Source: Agrobacterium larrymoorei
GTDB taxonomy: Bacteria > Pseudomonadota > Alphaproteobacteria > Rhizobiales > Rhizobiaceae
Direction of reading: 5' to 3'
Length of the DNA stretch: 64,000 bases
NCBI RefSeq assembly: GCF_005145045.1
Contig: NZ_CP039692.1
Span: forward strand, 434,001-498,000
The position numbers and the translations under genes were made by a program. The notes beneath the pieces were generated by a model that was not told the DNA's origin, did not search any database, and saw only the letters and a program-made list of their open reading frames with translations. Below are positions 54,866 to 63,276 of this stretch, piece by piece (within the stretch, counting starts at the first letter, position 1; each line of letters starts with the position of its first letter).

Positions 54866-55263
54866 GGAAAACCCCTTGGGCGATCAAAAGACATTGGAAG
54901 CGCGCCTGAAGCCAGCGACTAGGCGACGGTCTTATAATTCATATGCTTCTAAATACAGACAGCCGAGAAAAGCTTTGCCAATCGACATACTCGCGTTGGA
55001 AGAACATTTCCGGCCTTAGACCGGGAACGCTGCAGTGTTCGATTTCAACCGTTCTGTCTTCACGCACAAGCCCGCAACGCGCGACTAAGCCTGCCAAATC
55101 CCACGGCATGCTTTTACGCTCCAGCGCGAATGGTTGGAATTCTATTTCCCAAGACATGATTTCTTGCACAGTTCCGAAAAAAATTATTCTTACGGAATAC
55201 CGTTTCTGCCGACATGCTGGAGCCCTTCGTCACAAAGTTTTCTCAGGAAATGGGGACAGTGCA
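54866..55263. other. Divergent intergenic region between nitroreductase and DppA-like gene 4
   Basis: This 398-base gap holds the promoters of both flanking genes. A 77-codon open frame on the minus strand (54939-55169) is described separately. Otherwise only AT-rich sequence around 55170-55200 was noted and no clear hairpin. Confidence 0.4.
54939..55169 (-). CDS. Possible small protein of unknown function
   Basis: An open frame of 76 residues (GTG start) or 72 (ATG at 55157). The composition is protein-like, with EIEFQPFALERKSMPWDLAG and VEIEHCSVPGLRPEMFFQRE, and no low-complexity bias. No ribosome site better than AAGAAA, no recognised domain, and it occupies a region expected to hold promoters. 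It may be a remnant of a larger gene or a chance frame. Confidence 0.22.
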   Translation of the reverse strand: MQEIMSWEIEFQPFALERKSMPWDLAGLVARCGLVREDRTVEIEHCSVPGLRPEMFFQREYVDWQSFSRLSVFRSI

Positions 55264-56868
55264 ATGGCTATAGGACGTCGTAAATTCAACCAGTTATTAC
55301 TTCTGGCAACCGCAGGCACTGCACTACCAGGCTCTGTCTTTGCAGCGGATGTCACCCGGCGTCCGGTGTCCGGCGGCACGCTCAATCTTCTGTATCGGGT
55401 CGATCCGGGCAATGCGCTCTTTGCCATCAACACCTCTTCGGGAACAGGGCAGGCCATTGGCCCGAAAATCGTTGAAGGACTGCTGACTTTCGATTTCGAC
55501 CTCACGCCACAACCGCTTCTGGCAACAGAGTGGTCGGTTTCTGATGACCATCTTCGCTATACGTTCAAATTGCGTCCGAATGTCAAATGGCATGACGGGA
55601 AGGCTTTCACTTCGGACGACGTTGCCTTTTCAATTTTCCGGCTCAAGGAGGCTCACCCGCGCGGTCGTATCACTTACCAGAATGTAACCGCCGTCGAGAC
55701 GCCCGACCCGCTGACCGCCATTATCGTGCTGTCCAAACCGGCACCGTTCCTGATTGCTGCGCAATCAAGTTCTGAATCACCCATCGTGCCGAAACATATT
55801 TTCGAAACGCTAAAGCCCGGCGATGGACAGACACTCAAGACCGCCATCGGCACCGGCCCGTTCCGGCTAACGGAATGGACACCGGGCAGCCACCTCATCT
55901 TAGAGCGCAACCCGGATTACTGGGATCCTGGCAAACCCTATCTCGACCGCATCGTGCTACGCATCATCACCGACCCGGCTGCGCGCGCGGTGGCGCTGGA
56001 AACCGGCGAGGTTGATATCGGCGACAACCCGGTGCCGCTGGCCGATCTGGAACGACTGAAGCAAAATCCTGATCTGGTGCTGGATACGACGACCTATGCT
56101 TATGCGGGGCCGCAGCAGCAGCTGTTCTTCAATTACGACAACGAAATCTTCGCCAAGAAGGATGTACGTCTTGCCATTGCCAAGGCGATCAATCTTGAAG
56201 AAATCGTCAATGTGGCACTGTTCGGTTATGGTCAGATTTCGCCAAGCCCCGTCAGCACTGCGCTGCCCAAATGGTACGATCCTACGGTCACGGCTTATCC
56301 GCATGATCCGAAAGAAGCCGAAAAGCTTCTGGATAGAGCGGGCTATCCACGCAAGGCGGATGGCAAACGTTTCAACGTGCGACTGACCTACAACTCCTAT
56401 CTGACGCCAGGTTACGCGGATGTCATTCGCAACCAGCTCGAAAAGATCGGCGTCGCGGTCGAAATCCGCAAATACGATCTGCCGACCTATCTCAAGACCG
56501 TTTATACGGACCGCGCCTTCGATCTGGTGGTTGAATCTCTCTCCAACACTTTCGACCCTTCGCTTGGCATACAGCGCGCCTATTGGAGCAAAAACTTCAA
56601 ACTCGGCCTGCCCTTTTCCAACGCCGCTCACTATGCGAACCCGCTAGCCGACGCCCTGCTCGAGGCAGCTGCCATCGAGCCGGATGAGGCGAAGCGGAAA
56701 GAGATATGGAGCGAGTTCCAGCATCTCATACACGACGATGTTGCCTCGGTGGATCTCGTGGCCGCTGGCAACCAGATCGTCGCCCACAAGAAGGTGAAGA
56801 ATTACGTCACAGGCGCGCAGGGGCTCAACTGGAGCTTTGGTGACCTTTGGCTCGATCCGAATTCCTGA
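55264..56868 (+). CDS. Peptide/organosulfur ABC transporter binding protein (DppA-like) 4
   Basis: A 534-residue family 5 binding protein. Tat signal GRRKFNQLLLLATAGTALPG; landmarks KIVEGLLTFDFDLTPQPLLA, FKLRPNVKWHDGKAFTSDDV, IGTGPFRLTEW and NPDYWDPG. The frame continues upstream to 54943 but the upstream residues are not signal-like and GGGGA precedes the ATG at 55264. First gene of an operon with rhodanese, DszC-like and LLM genes, which links the imported compound to sulfur chemistry. Confidence 0.9.
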   Translation: MAIGRRKFNQLLLLATAGTALPGSVFAADVTRRPVSGGTLNLLYRVDPGNALFAINTSSGTGQAIGPKIVEGLLTFDFDLTPQPLLATEWSVSDDHLRYTFKLRPNVKWHDGKAFTSDDVAFSIFRLKEAHPRGRITYQNVTAVETPDPLTAIIVLSKPAPFLIAAQSSSESPIVPKHIFETLKPGDGQTLKTAIGTGPFRLTEWTPGSHLILERNPDYWDPGKPYLDRIVLRIITDPAARAVALETGEVDIGDNPVPLADLERLKQNPDLVLDTTTYAYAGPQQQLFFNYDNEIFAKKDVRLAIAKAINLEEIVNVALFGYGQISPSPVSTALPKWYDPTVTAYPHDPKEAEKLLDRAGYPRKADGKRFNVRLTYNSYLTPGYADVIRNQLEKIGVAVEIRKYDLPTYLKTVYTDRAFDLVVESLSNTFDPSLGIQRAYWSKNFKLGLPFSNAAHYANPLADALLEAAAIEPDEAKRKEIWSEFQHLIHDDVASVDLVAAGNQIVAHKKVKNYVTGAQGLNWSFGDLWLDPNS

Positions 56869-56889
56869 CCATTTACCAAGGAGATCAGC

Positions 56890-57978
56890 ATGTCAGAACA
56901 ATCCATCAGTAAAAACACGCTCATCAATTGGCTGGAAGACGACCAGGAGCTTGCCGTGATCGATATACGGCCCACGGATGTCGTCGGCTATGCCTCGCCA
57001 CTGTTTGCGACCAACCTGCCCGCAGACAGGCTGGATACCGAGCTTGATCGCTTCGTTCCGCGCCGATCCGTCCGCACAGTGCTGGTGGATGATGGCACAG
57101 ACATTGGCCATCACGCGGCTGACCGGCTGAAAGCCAAGGGGTGGAGTAACATCCATTTTCTTGACGGCGGAATACCTGCGTGGATCGAAGGCGGTTCGGA
57201 AAACCTCCCAACTTTCGACATTCCCGGCGTGCCTTTTGTTCAGAAGGTGCGCGCGGAAAAGAACACGCCCGTTATCTTCGCCCGCGAACTCAAGGCGTGG
57301 AAGGACGCTGAAGAGAACGTTGTTGTTATCGACACCCGCACCACGCCTGAATATGAGAAGGCGCATGTTCCCGGCGCTATCAACGTACCGGGCGCGGAAC
57401 TGCTGCTGCGTTTTGCAGACCTTGTTCCATCCGCAGAAACAAAGATCGTCGTGTCCTGCGCAGGGCTTCCACGCGCGATCCTCGGCGCACAGACCTTGAT
57501 CGATGCAGGCATAGAAAACAGCGTCAGCTACCTGCACGATGGAACGCGCGGCTGGACAGACGATGGCTTTGAACTGGAGACGGGCCGGTCAGGCATCTAC
57601 CCGCCTGCAACTTCGGCAGCAAAGCGATTTGCACAGGCTCGCCTGGAAACCTTCTCGGCCAAGGATGACCTCACCTTCATCGATCATGCCACCGTCGAGA
57701 GATGGTTGGCGGATGACGCGCGAACAACCTATTTCCTCGACGTTCGCACCCCAGATGAGTTCGCGGAGTCGCATCTGCCTGGCTCGATTTCATCGGAAGG
57801 CGGCCAACTGCTTGGCGTTGCCTATCGCACGATTGCTGTGCGTGGGGCACGGGTCATTCTCGTTGATGACCTCCTGGGAGCCCGTGCACGCGTCGTTGCG
57901 CACTGGCTGAAACGCCGCGGCTTCGAAATTGCGCTTCACCTCCATGATTTCGAGCAGAGTGCTCAGGCCGCGGCCTGA
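56890..57978 (+). CDS. Triple rhodanese-domain sulfurtransferase
   Basis: A 362-residue protein with three rhodanese-like domains in a row. Domain 1 (about 5-100) has VIDIRP and LDGGIPAWIEGG but no active-site Cys at its loop (VDDGTD). Domain 2 (about 125-235) has VVIDTRTTPEYEKAHVPGAI and Cys190 in VVSCAGLPRA. Domain 3 (about 265-355) has FLDVRTPDEFAESHLPGSI but VDDLLGAR where the Cys loop should be. Only domain 2 can carry persulfide. It starts 21 bases after the binding-protein gene and probably handles reduced sulfur or thiosulfate released in the pathway. Confidence 0.88.
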   Translation: MSEQSISKNTLINWLEDDQELAVIDIRPTDVVGYASPLFATNLPADRLDTELDRFVPRRSVRTVLVDDGTDIGHHAADRLKAKGWSNIHFLDGGIPAWIEGGSENLPTFDIPGVPFVQKVRAEKNTPVIFARELKAWKDAEENVVVIDTRTTPEYEKAHVPGAINVPGAELLLRFADLVPSAETKIVVSCAGLPRAILGAQTLIDAGIENSVSYLHDGTRGWTDDGFELETGRSGIYPPATSAAKRFAQARLETFSAKDDLTFIDHATVERWLADDARTTYFLDVRTPDEFAESHLPGSISSEGGQLLGVAYRTIAVRGARVILVDDLLGARARVVAHWLKRRGFEIALHLHDFEQSAQAAA

Positions 57979-58109
57979 GCAAAGAAATCCCTTACAGTCT
58001 GAGCAAGTTTTTCTTTCTGACGGACCAAGGATTTTTAACTCGCAGCCGGAATCCCGGCTGCTACCATCATGGACATTGCCCGGATGCCTCCGCGCAAAGG
58101 ATTCAAAGA

Positions 58110-59363
58110 ATGACCGACACCCTGCACGCCTGGGGATCTCCACCCAGCAAACGCTATGATGCAATCGCAAACCGGGTCCGTCTGACTTTCGCGCAGATTG
58201 CCACCGATACGGTGACGCGCGATCTCGACAGGCAACTTCGCTTCGACGCGTATGAAGCATTGAAAGCAGCTGGCTTCTCCAAATTGCGCCTGCCGGAACA
58301 GCACGGTGGTCTCGGTTTGACCCTGCCTGAACTTTTCGGCCTGATCATCGAATTGGCTGAAGCCGATCCCAATCTTACCAATGCCTACCGCAGCCATTTC
58401 GGCTTTACCGAAGACCTGCTCAACGCCCCCTTAAGTGCATGGCGTGACATCTGGCTTGGCCGGCTCGGAGAAGGAGACACCATCGGCAGCGGCTTTTCAG
58501 AACTCGGTGACACGCGGCTTGGGACCTATTCGACACAGCTGATCCGTGACGGAAGTGGCTGGCGCCTGAATGGCGAAAAATACTACACTACCGGCTCGCT
58601 TTACGCCGACTGGATCACGCTGGGTGCTGTGGATGGAGATGGCCAGCCAATCGGTGCGCTTGTGCCGACGCGGGCACCCGGTGTTGACATCGTCAACGAT
58701 TGGGATGGTTTCGGGCAGGCACTGACGGCAAGCGGCACGGCCCGCTTTACCGATGTCGCTATCGCAGATGAGCTGATCAAACCCAGCGCGCTTCGGTTCA
58801 GTTACTCCGGCGGATTTTTCCAGCTGGTTCATCTGGCATCGCTTGCCGGCATAGGCCGCGCTGCGGCTTCTGATCTGGCGCGTCTGGTGGCGGACCGCAA
58901 GCGTGTTTACCAGCGCAGCAATGCCGGGCGCTTTGCGGACGACCCGCAAATCCTTCAGGTCGTCGGTGAGGTTCGGGGTGCAGCCTATACCGCAGGCGCG
59001 ATCGTGCTGAAGGCAGCGGAGGCGTTGCAAGCGGCCTATGATGCCAATCTTTCTGGCGACGAAGAGCAGATCGCCTTCACCAACCGCAACGCCGAAATCG
59101 AGGTCAGCCAATCCGTGACGGTTGTCAGCAAACTGATACTCGAAGCCTCAACCACGCTTTTTGACGCACTTGGTGCCTCTGCCGCCAAACGCAGCCACGG
59201 GCTTGATCGCCACTGGCGCAACGCACGCACCATTACCTCCCACAATCCGCGCATCTACCACGACCGGATCGTCGGCGATTTCGCCGTCAACGGTGTCGCT
59301 CCGCCCGCCAATGGCGGTGTCGGAATAGCAGTTCAACCTGACAAAGAAAAAACACACGCATGA
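58110..59363 (+). CDS. DszC-like flavin-dependent monooxygenase, second copy
   Basis: A 417-residue acyl-CoA dehydrogenase-fold protein, the same length as DszC. Features: LRLPEQHGGLGLTLPELFGL, NAYRSHFGFTEDLL, GEKYYTTGSLYADW, DGFGQALTASGTARF and the C-terminal DRHWRNARTITSHNP with the DszC-type His. About 130 bases separate it from the rhodanese gene; its stop overlaps the start of the next LLM gene by four bases (ATGA), so the DszC-like and DszA-like enzymes are translationally coupled. It probably performs S-oxidation ahead of the LLM enzyme. Confidence 0.86.
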   Translation: MTDTLHAWGSPPSKRYDAIANRVRLTFAQIATDTVTRDLDRQLRFDAYEALKAAGFSKLRLPEQHGGLGLTLPELFGLIIELAEADPNLTNAYRSHFGFTEDLLNAPLSAWRDIWLGRLGEGDTIGSGFSELGDTRLGTYSTQLIRDGSGWRLNGEKYYTTGSLYADWITLGAVDGDGQPIGALVPTRAPGVDIVNDWDGFGQALTASGTARFTDVAIADELIKPSALRFSYSGGFFQLVHLASLAGIGRAAASDLARLVADRKRVYQRSNAGRFADDPQILQVVGEVRGAAYTAGAIVLKAAEALQAAYDANLSGDEEQIAFTNRNAEIEVSQSVTVVSKLILEASTTLFDALGASAAKRSHGLDRHWRNARTITSHNPRIYHDRIVGDFAVNGVAPPANGGVGIAVQPDKEKTHA

Positions 59364-60670
59364 GCAAACCAAAACGCCGGCTGAACCTGAACGTCGGTAT
59401 CAACACAACCGGTTATCTTCCCAACGCCTGGAAATATCGCACCGGCACGCGCCACGATATCAACGATATCGATTATTATCGCCGCCTCACGGAAATCGCC
59501 CATAAGGGTCGGTTCGATGCGGTGTTTCTGTCGGATCATCCAGCACTTCTGACCGATCCGCTCAGCCGGCCCTTTCACACCATCGATCCGCTCATCCTGT
59601 CCACATCCCTTGCGGCTCAAGTGCCAGACATCGGTTTCGTTGCGACAATCTCGTCAACATACAATTCCCCTTACAATCTGGCGAGGCGGACGCAATCCAT
59701 CGATATCGTCTCGGGCGGCCGCCTGATCATCAACGTCGTGTCTTCCTTCAATCCGAATGTCGCGGCCAATTTCGGCAACGCGCCACTGCCGCCGCGCAGT
59801 GAGCGTTACGCGAAGGCCACGGAGTTTCTGGATGTGGCCAAAAAACTGTGGTCCAGCTGGGATGAGCGCCGAGAACAAGACGTCCCCGAGGGCCGTTTCT
59901 GGGATGCGGCGAGCGCGCAAGCGATTGAGCACGAAGGAGACTTCTTCACCGTCAAAGGCCCCCTCAATGTGCCGCGCGGACCGCAGGGTCATCCCGTCAT
60001 AGCTCAGGCAGGTGCATCTGAAGGCGGCATCGATCTTGCCGCCCGCCATGGCGAAATAATCTATTGTAACATTCTATCCCGGCCCGCCGGGCAGGCTTTT
60101 GGCAAGAAAGTGCGGGACCGCGCCGTCGCCTTCGGTCGCGATCCATCCGGCATCCGCATCGTTCCGGGCCTCGTCGTCATTCTGGGCAAAACCCGTGAAG
60201 AGGCATTGAGAAAACACGAGCTCTTCAGCGGTGCCGGTTCTGAAGACGGACTTCTCGCCCGCTTCATTAAAGAAAACGGCCTTGATCCCGACCGCTTCGA
60301 TCCGGATGCTGTGTTGAATGCGGAACAATTCATACCGGACCAGAACCGCCAGTGGGCAGTCGGCATGGGACTTGGCCTGTCCGATCTCCTGACCCATGAG
60401 CGGCTGACGGCACGCCAAGTCGTGCGACGCTCCGAGGGACATCACCGCCTGCTACTCGGCACCCCCGAAGAGGTGGCAGATGGCATTATCGATCTATGGC
60501 AGGACGGTACCGTAGATGGCTACACCCTTCAGCCTCCAAGAGCGCCGGATGACATTATCGAATTCGTAGATCAGGTCGTGCCGATTTTGCAGGATCGAGG
60601 CGTCTATCCACGTGAATACAGTCCCGGTACAGTAAGAGATCGCTATGGTCTGCCTTACCCTGTCGAATAA
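59360..60670 (+). CDS. NtaA/SnaA/DszA-family flavin-dependent monooxygenase B
   Basis: A 436-residue LLM two-component monooxygenase. Features: LNLNVGINTTGYLPNAWKY, DAVFLSDHPAL, ISSTYNSPYNLARRTQ, IVSGGRLIINVVSSFNPNVA, HPVIAQAGASEGGIDLAA and DGYTLQPPRAPDD. It overlaps the DszC-like gene by four bases. The DszC-DszA pairing mirrors the order of chemistry in thiophene desulfurisation: sulfur oxidation, then ring or C-S opening. The C-terminal GVYPREYSPGTVRDRYG resembles the tail of the remnant at 1-297. Confidence 0.88.
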   Translation: MSKPKRRLNLNVGINTTGYLPNAWKYRTGTRHDINDIDYYRRLTEIAHKGRFDAVFLSDHPALLTDPLSRPFHTIDPLILSTSLAAQVPDIGFVATISSTYNSPYNLARRTQSIDIVSGGRLIINVVSSFNPNVAANFGNAPLPPRSERYAKATEFLDVAKKLWSSWDERREQDVPEGRFWDAASAQAIEHEGDFFTVKGPLNVPRGPQGHPVIAQAGASEGGIDLAARHGEIIYCNILSRPAGQAFGKKVRDRAVAFGRDPSGIRIVPGLVVILGKTREEALRKHELFSGAGSEDGLLARFIKENGLDPDRFDPDAVLNAEQFIPDQNRQWAVGMGLGLSDLLTHERLTARQVVRRSEGHHRLLLGTPEEVADGIIDLWQDGTVDGYTLQPPRAPDDIIEFVDQVVPILQDRGVYPREYSPGTVRDRYGLPYPVE

Positions 60671-61001
60671 AAGCAGCACAACCGGAACGACCAAGTGCAG
60701 CGCAATGCGGATGGCCGGAAAATATCACTTATGCGTCGCCGGAAAACCTATGGCTACAAGCTACTGTAACAAGGGAGAGCAACGCAGCGTCGATAGTCAG
60801 GTGTCGGTCAGGTCGAGTAGAGGGCAGCAACCACTCGGGGGCTATACCCTTAGTTATTGGGCCTGATTACGCTGAGGACCGCACAGACCAAAAATTGATG
60901 GCGGCTTTTCCCTTGCAAGAAAGTCCGTCCGTTTCGATATGGAATGTCCGGCCATCGTCGCACTCTGTCGGCGGCCAGTTTTCGTTTAACGGGAAATTCC
61001 C
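60671..61001. other. 331-base gap between two LLM monooxygenase genes
   Basis: No gene, strong hairpin or repeat was recognised. The gap is large enough to hold a separate promoter for the next LLM gene. Confidence 0.4.
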
Positions 61002-62321
61002 ATGCCCAAGTCGCTTCATCTCACCGCCTTCATGCGCCCCGTCAGCCTTCACACCGGCGCTTGGCGCTATCCGGGCGCCTATGCGGATGCCAACTTCAAT
61101 TTTAGTCATCTGAAATCATTCGCCCAGAAACTGGAACAGGCAAAGTTCGACGCCTTCTTCATGGCGGATCACTTGGCCGTCCTCAACATGCCGGTCGAGG
61201 CGCTGAGACGCAGTCACACGGTGACGTCTTTCGAGCCCTTCACCCTTCTGTCAGCTCTTGCCGCAGTCACCGACAGAATCGGTCTCGCCGCGACAGCTTC
61301 CACCACTTTTGACGAGCCTTATCATGTAGCGCGCCGTTTTGCCTCCCTCGATCATATAAGCGGCGGACGGGCCGCCTGGAACATCGTCACGACGTCAAAC
61401 CCTGATGCCGCCCGCAACTTCGGGCTCGACGGGCACCTTGAGCATGGCGAACGCTACAAGCGGGCGCGCGAATTCTTCGATGTGGTGACAGGGCTGTGGG
61501 ACAGCTTTGCAGACGATGCATTCATTCGCGATCAGGAAAGCGGAATCTTCTTCAATCCGGACAAGATGCATGTGCTGGACCATAAGGGCGAGGATTTCAG
61601 TGTTCGCGGGCCGCTGAATATTGCCCGTCCGATCCAAGGCTGGCCAGTCATCGTGCAGGCAGGACAATCAGAACCCGGCAAGCAACTGGCAGCCGAAACT
61701 GCCGAAGTCGTTTTTGCCGCCCCGCGCGATCTTGACACGGCGAAAACGCTGTATGCCGATATCAAGGGACGCATGGCACCGGTGGGTCGCGATCCCGCAC
61801 ATCTGAAGATCCTGCCTGCAGCGATGATCGTGATCGGTGATACACCAGAGGATGCCAGGGCCAAGCGCGCAAAGCTGGATAGCCTCGTGCACTACGATAG
61901 CGCCATCGCCTCACTTTCCATTGCGCTTGGCCATGATGCCTCCGGCTTCGATCCTGGTGCGCCCCTGCCAGACATCCCGGAAACAAACGCCAGCAAGAGT
62001 GGAAGGGCGCAGGTGCTGCGACTGGCCGAGCAGGAAAAACTGACAGTGCGTCAACTCGCCCAGCGCTATGGCGGCTATGCTGGTCTTGCCTTTATCGGCA
62101 CGCCCGAAACCATCGCAGACGATATGGAAACCTGGCTGAATGAAGAGGCCTCAGATGGCTTCACCTGCGTCTTCCCCTTCCTGCCGCAAGGGCTGGACGA
62201 CGTCACGGAGAAGCTGGTTCCAGAACTGCAGCGGCGCGGTCTGTTCCGCAAGGACTATGAGGGGTCGACTTTGCGCGATCATCTTGGCCTTCCCCGCCCC
62301 GCAAACCGGTTCTTCCTTTGA
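61002..62321 (+). CDS. NtaA/SnaA/DszA-family flavin-dependent monooxygenase C
   Basis: A 439-residue LLM monooxygenase: HLTAFMRPVSLHTGAWRYPG, DAFFMADHLAVL, TASTTFDEPYHVARRFASLD, ISGGRAAWNIVTTSNPDAAR, WPVIVQAGQSEPGKQLAA and SDGFTCVFPFLPQGLDD. It is closer to monooxygenase A (44146-45498) than to B. GGGA precedes the ATG only weakly. Probably transcribed separately from B. It is convergent with the transporter genes to its right. Confidence 0.87.
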   Translation: MPKSLHLTAFMRPVSLHTGAWRYPGAYADANFNFSHLKSFAQKLEQAKFDAFFMADHLAVLNMPVEALRRSHTVTSFEPFTLLSALAAVTDRIGLAATASTTFDEPYHVARRFASLDHISGGRAAWNIVTTSNPDAARNFGLDGHLEHGERYKRAREFFDVVTGLWDSFADDAFIRDQESGIFFNPDKMHVLDHKGEDFSVRGPLNIARPIQGWPVIVQAGQSEPGKQLAAETAEVVFAAPRDLDTAKTLYADIKGRMAPVGRDPAHLKILPAAMIVIGDTPEDARAKRAKLDSLVHYDSAIASLSIALGHDASGFDPGAPLPDIPETNASKSGRAQVLRLAEQEKLTVRQLAQRYGGYAGLAFIGTPETIADDMETWLNEEASDGFTCVFPFLPQGLDDVTEKLVPELQRRGLFRKDYEGSTLRDHLGLPRPANRFFL

Positions 62322-62479
62322 AGACACAGCGGTATCCGCCTTCAAAACGAAGACCAAACACGAGCCGAGACATCATACAGACGCTGAGCGCTCTTTTTCG
62401 AGTAGCTGACGCTATGCGAACTTGGTAACAACCGTTCGTAGGCTGGGACCTTCGAAGTGGAGACGGAGCGTTAATCGGA

Positions 62480-62499
62480 GAGCGCAATTTGGCGCTCCT
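62480..62499. repeat. Inverted repeat between convergent genes
   Basis: GAGCGC-N6-GCGCTC (62481-62486 with 62493-62498) in the 220-base gap between the LLM gene and the convergent ATPase gene. Followed on the plus strand by a mildly T-rich stretch (around 62512-62527). It may act as a weak bidirectional terminator. Confidence 0.4.
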
Positions 62500-62541
62500 A
62501 TTCCGCCTGCTCTTTGAGTTTTTATTCCGAATCCGATATCC

Positions 62542-63276
62542 TCAAATAACATGCGCGACCTGAAGGGCAGTCAGAACTTCACTTTTTAACTCTGCCAAGC
62601 GCAAAGCGCGGCGGTCTCTCGGGCGGGCAACATCGACGTCGATATCTTTCTGGATACCGCCATTTCTGGCGCCCATCATGTAAATCCTGTCACCGAGATA
62701 AAGCGCTTCGTCAATGTCGTGGGTGACCAGTAGAAACGATATGCCGCGCTGTTCCACGAGCTTGAGGATCAGGTCCTGCAGCTTCATGCGTGTGAACGCA
62801 TCCACTGCGCTGAATGGTTCATCCAGCAGCAATATTCGGGGTTCCGTGTAAAGCGCGCGCGCAATCGCAACGCGCTGAGCCATCCCTCCGGAAAGCGCCT
62901 TCGGCAAGGTGGCCGCATGCCCATCCAAGCCCACATCTTCGATCAGCCTGTTGACCTTGGTAACATCGAAGCCGCGACCATCTGCGTAGCCGATGTTCTG
63001 AGCCACCGTCAGCCAGGGCATCAACCGCGGCTCCTGAAACACAAACGCGACGGGCGGGAACGACGATTTGCCGTGATGCCGCTCCACGTTGACCGAGACC
63101 TCCCCGGCAAAGCGCTGGTCAAGCCCGGCGGCTATGCGCAGAAGCGTACTCTTGCCGCAGCCACTGGGCCCAAGCAACACGGCTGCTTTGCCATCTTCAA
63201 GCTGAAGATGAATATCATTCAATACGACGGTATTCCCGAAGGATTTTTCGCGCACGTCTATGTCGAGAAGGCTCAT
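62542..63276 (-). CDS. Sulfonate/nitrate-type ABC transporter ATP-binding protein (SsuB-like)
   Basis: A 244-residue ATPase with Walker [11 protein letters not shown]-loop VFQEPRLMPWL, signature LSGGMAQRVAIARAL, Walker B LLLDEPFSAVDA and VTHDIDEAL. FQEPRLMPW places it with NitT/TauT ATPases such as SsuB. It overlaps the permease gene stop by four bases. It is distinct from the ssuB at 4180-4947 and forms a second sulfonate-type importer. Confidence 0.88.
   Translation of the reverse strand: MSLLDIDVREKSFGNTVVLNDIHLQLEDGKAAVLLGPSGCGKSTLLRIAAGLDQRFAGEVSVNVERHHGKSSFPPVAFVFQEPRLMPWLTVAQNIGYADGRGFDVTKVNRLIEDVGLDGHAATLPKALSGGMAQRVAIARALYTEPRILLLDEPFSAVDAFTRMKLQDLILKLVEQRGISFLLVTHDIDEALYLGDRIYMMGARNGGIQKDIDVDVARPRDRRALRLAELKSEVLTALQVAHVI

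Noticed and set aside
54943..55263. An N-terminal extension of DppA-like gene 4
   Set aside because: The extra 107 codons are not signal-like, would bury the Tat signal and cover the expected promoter region.
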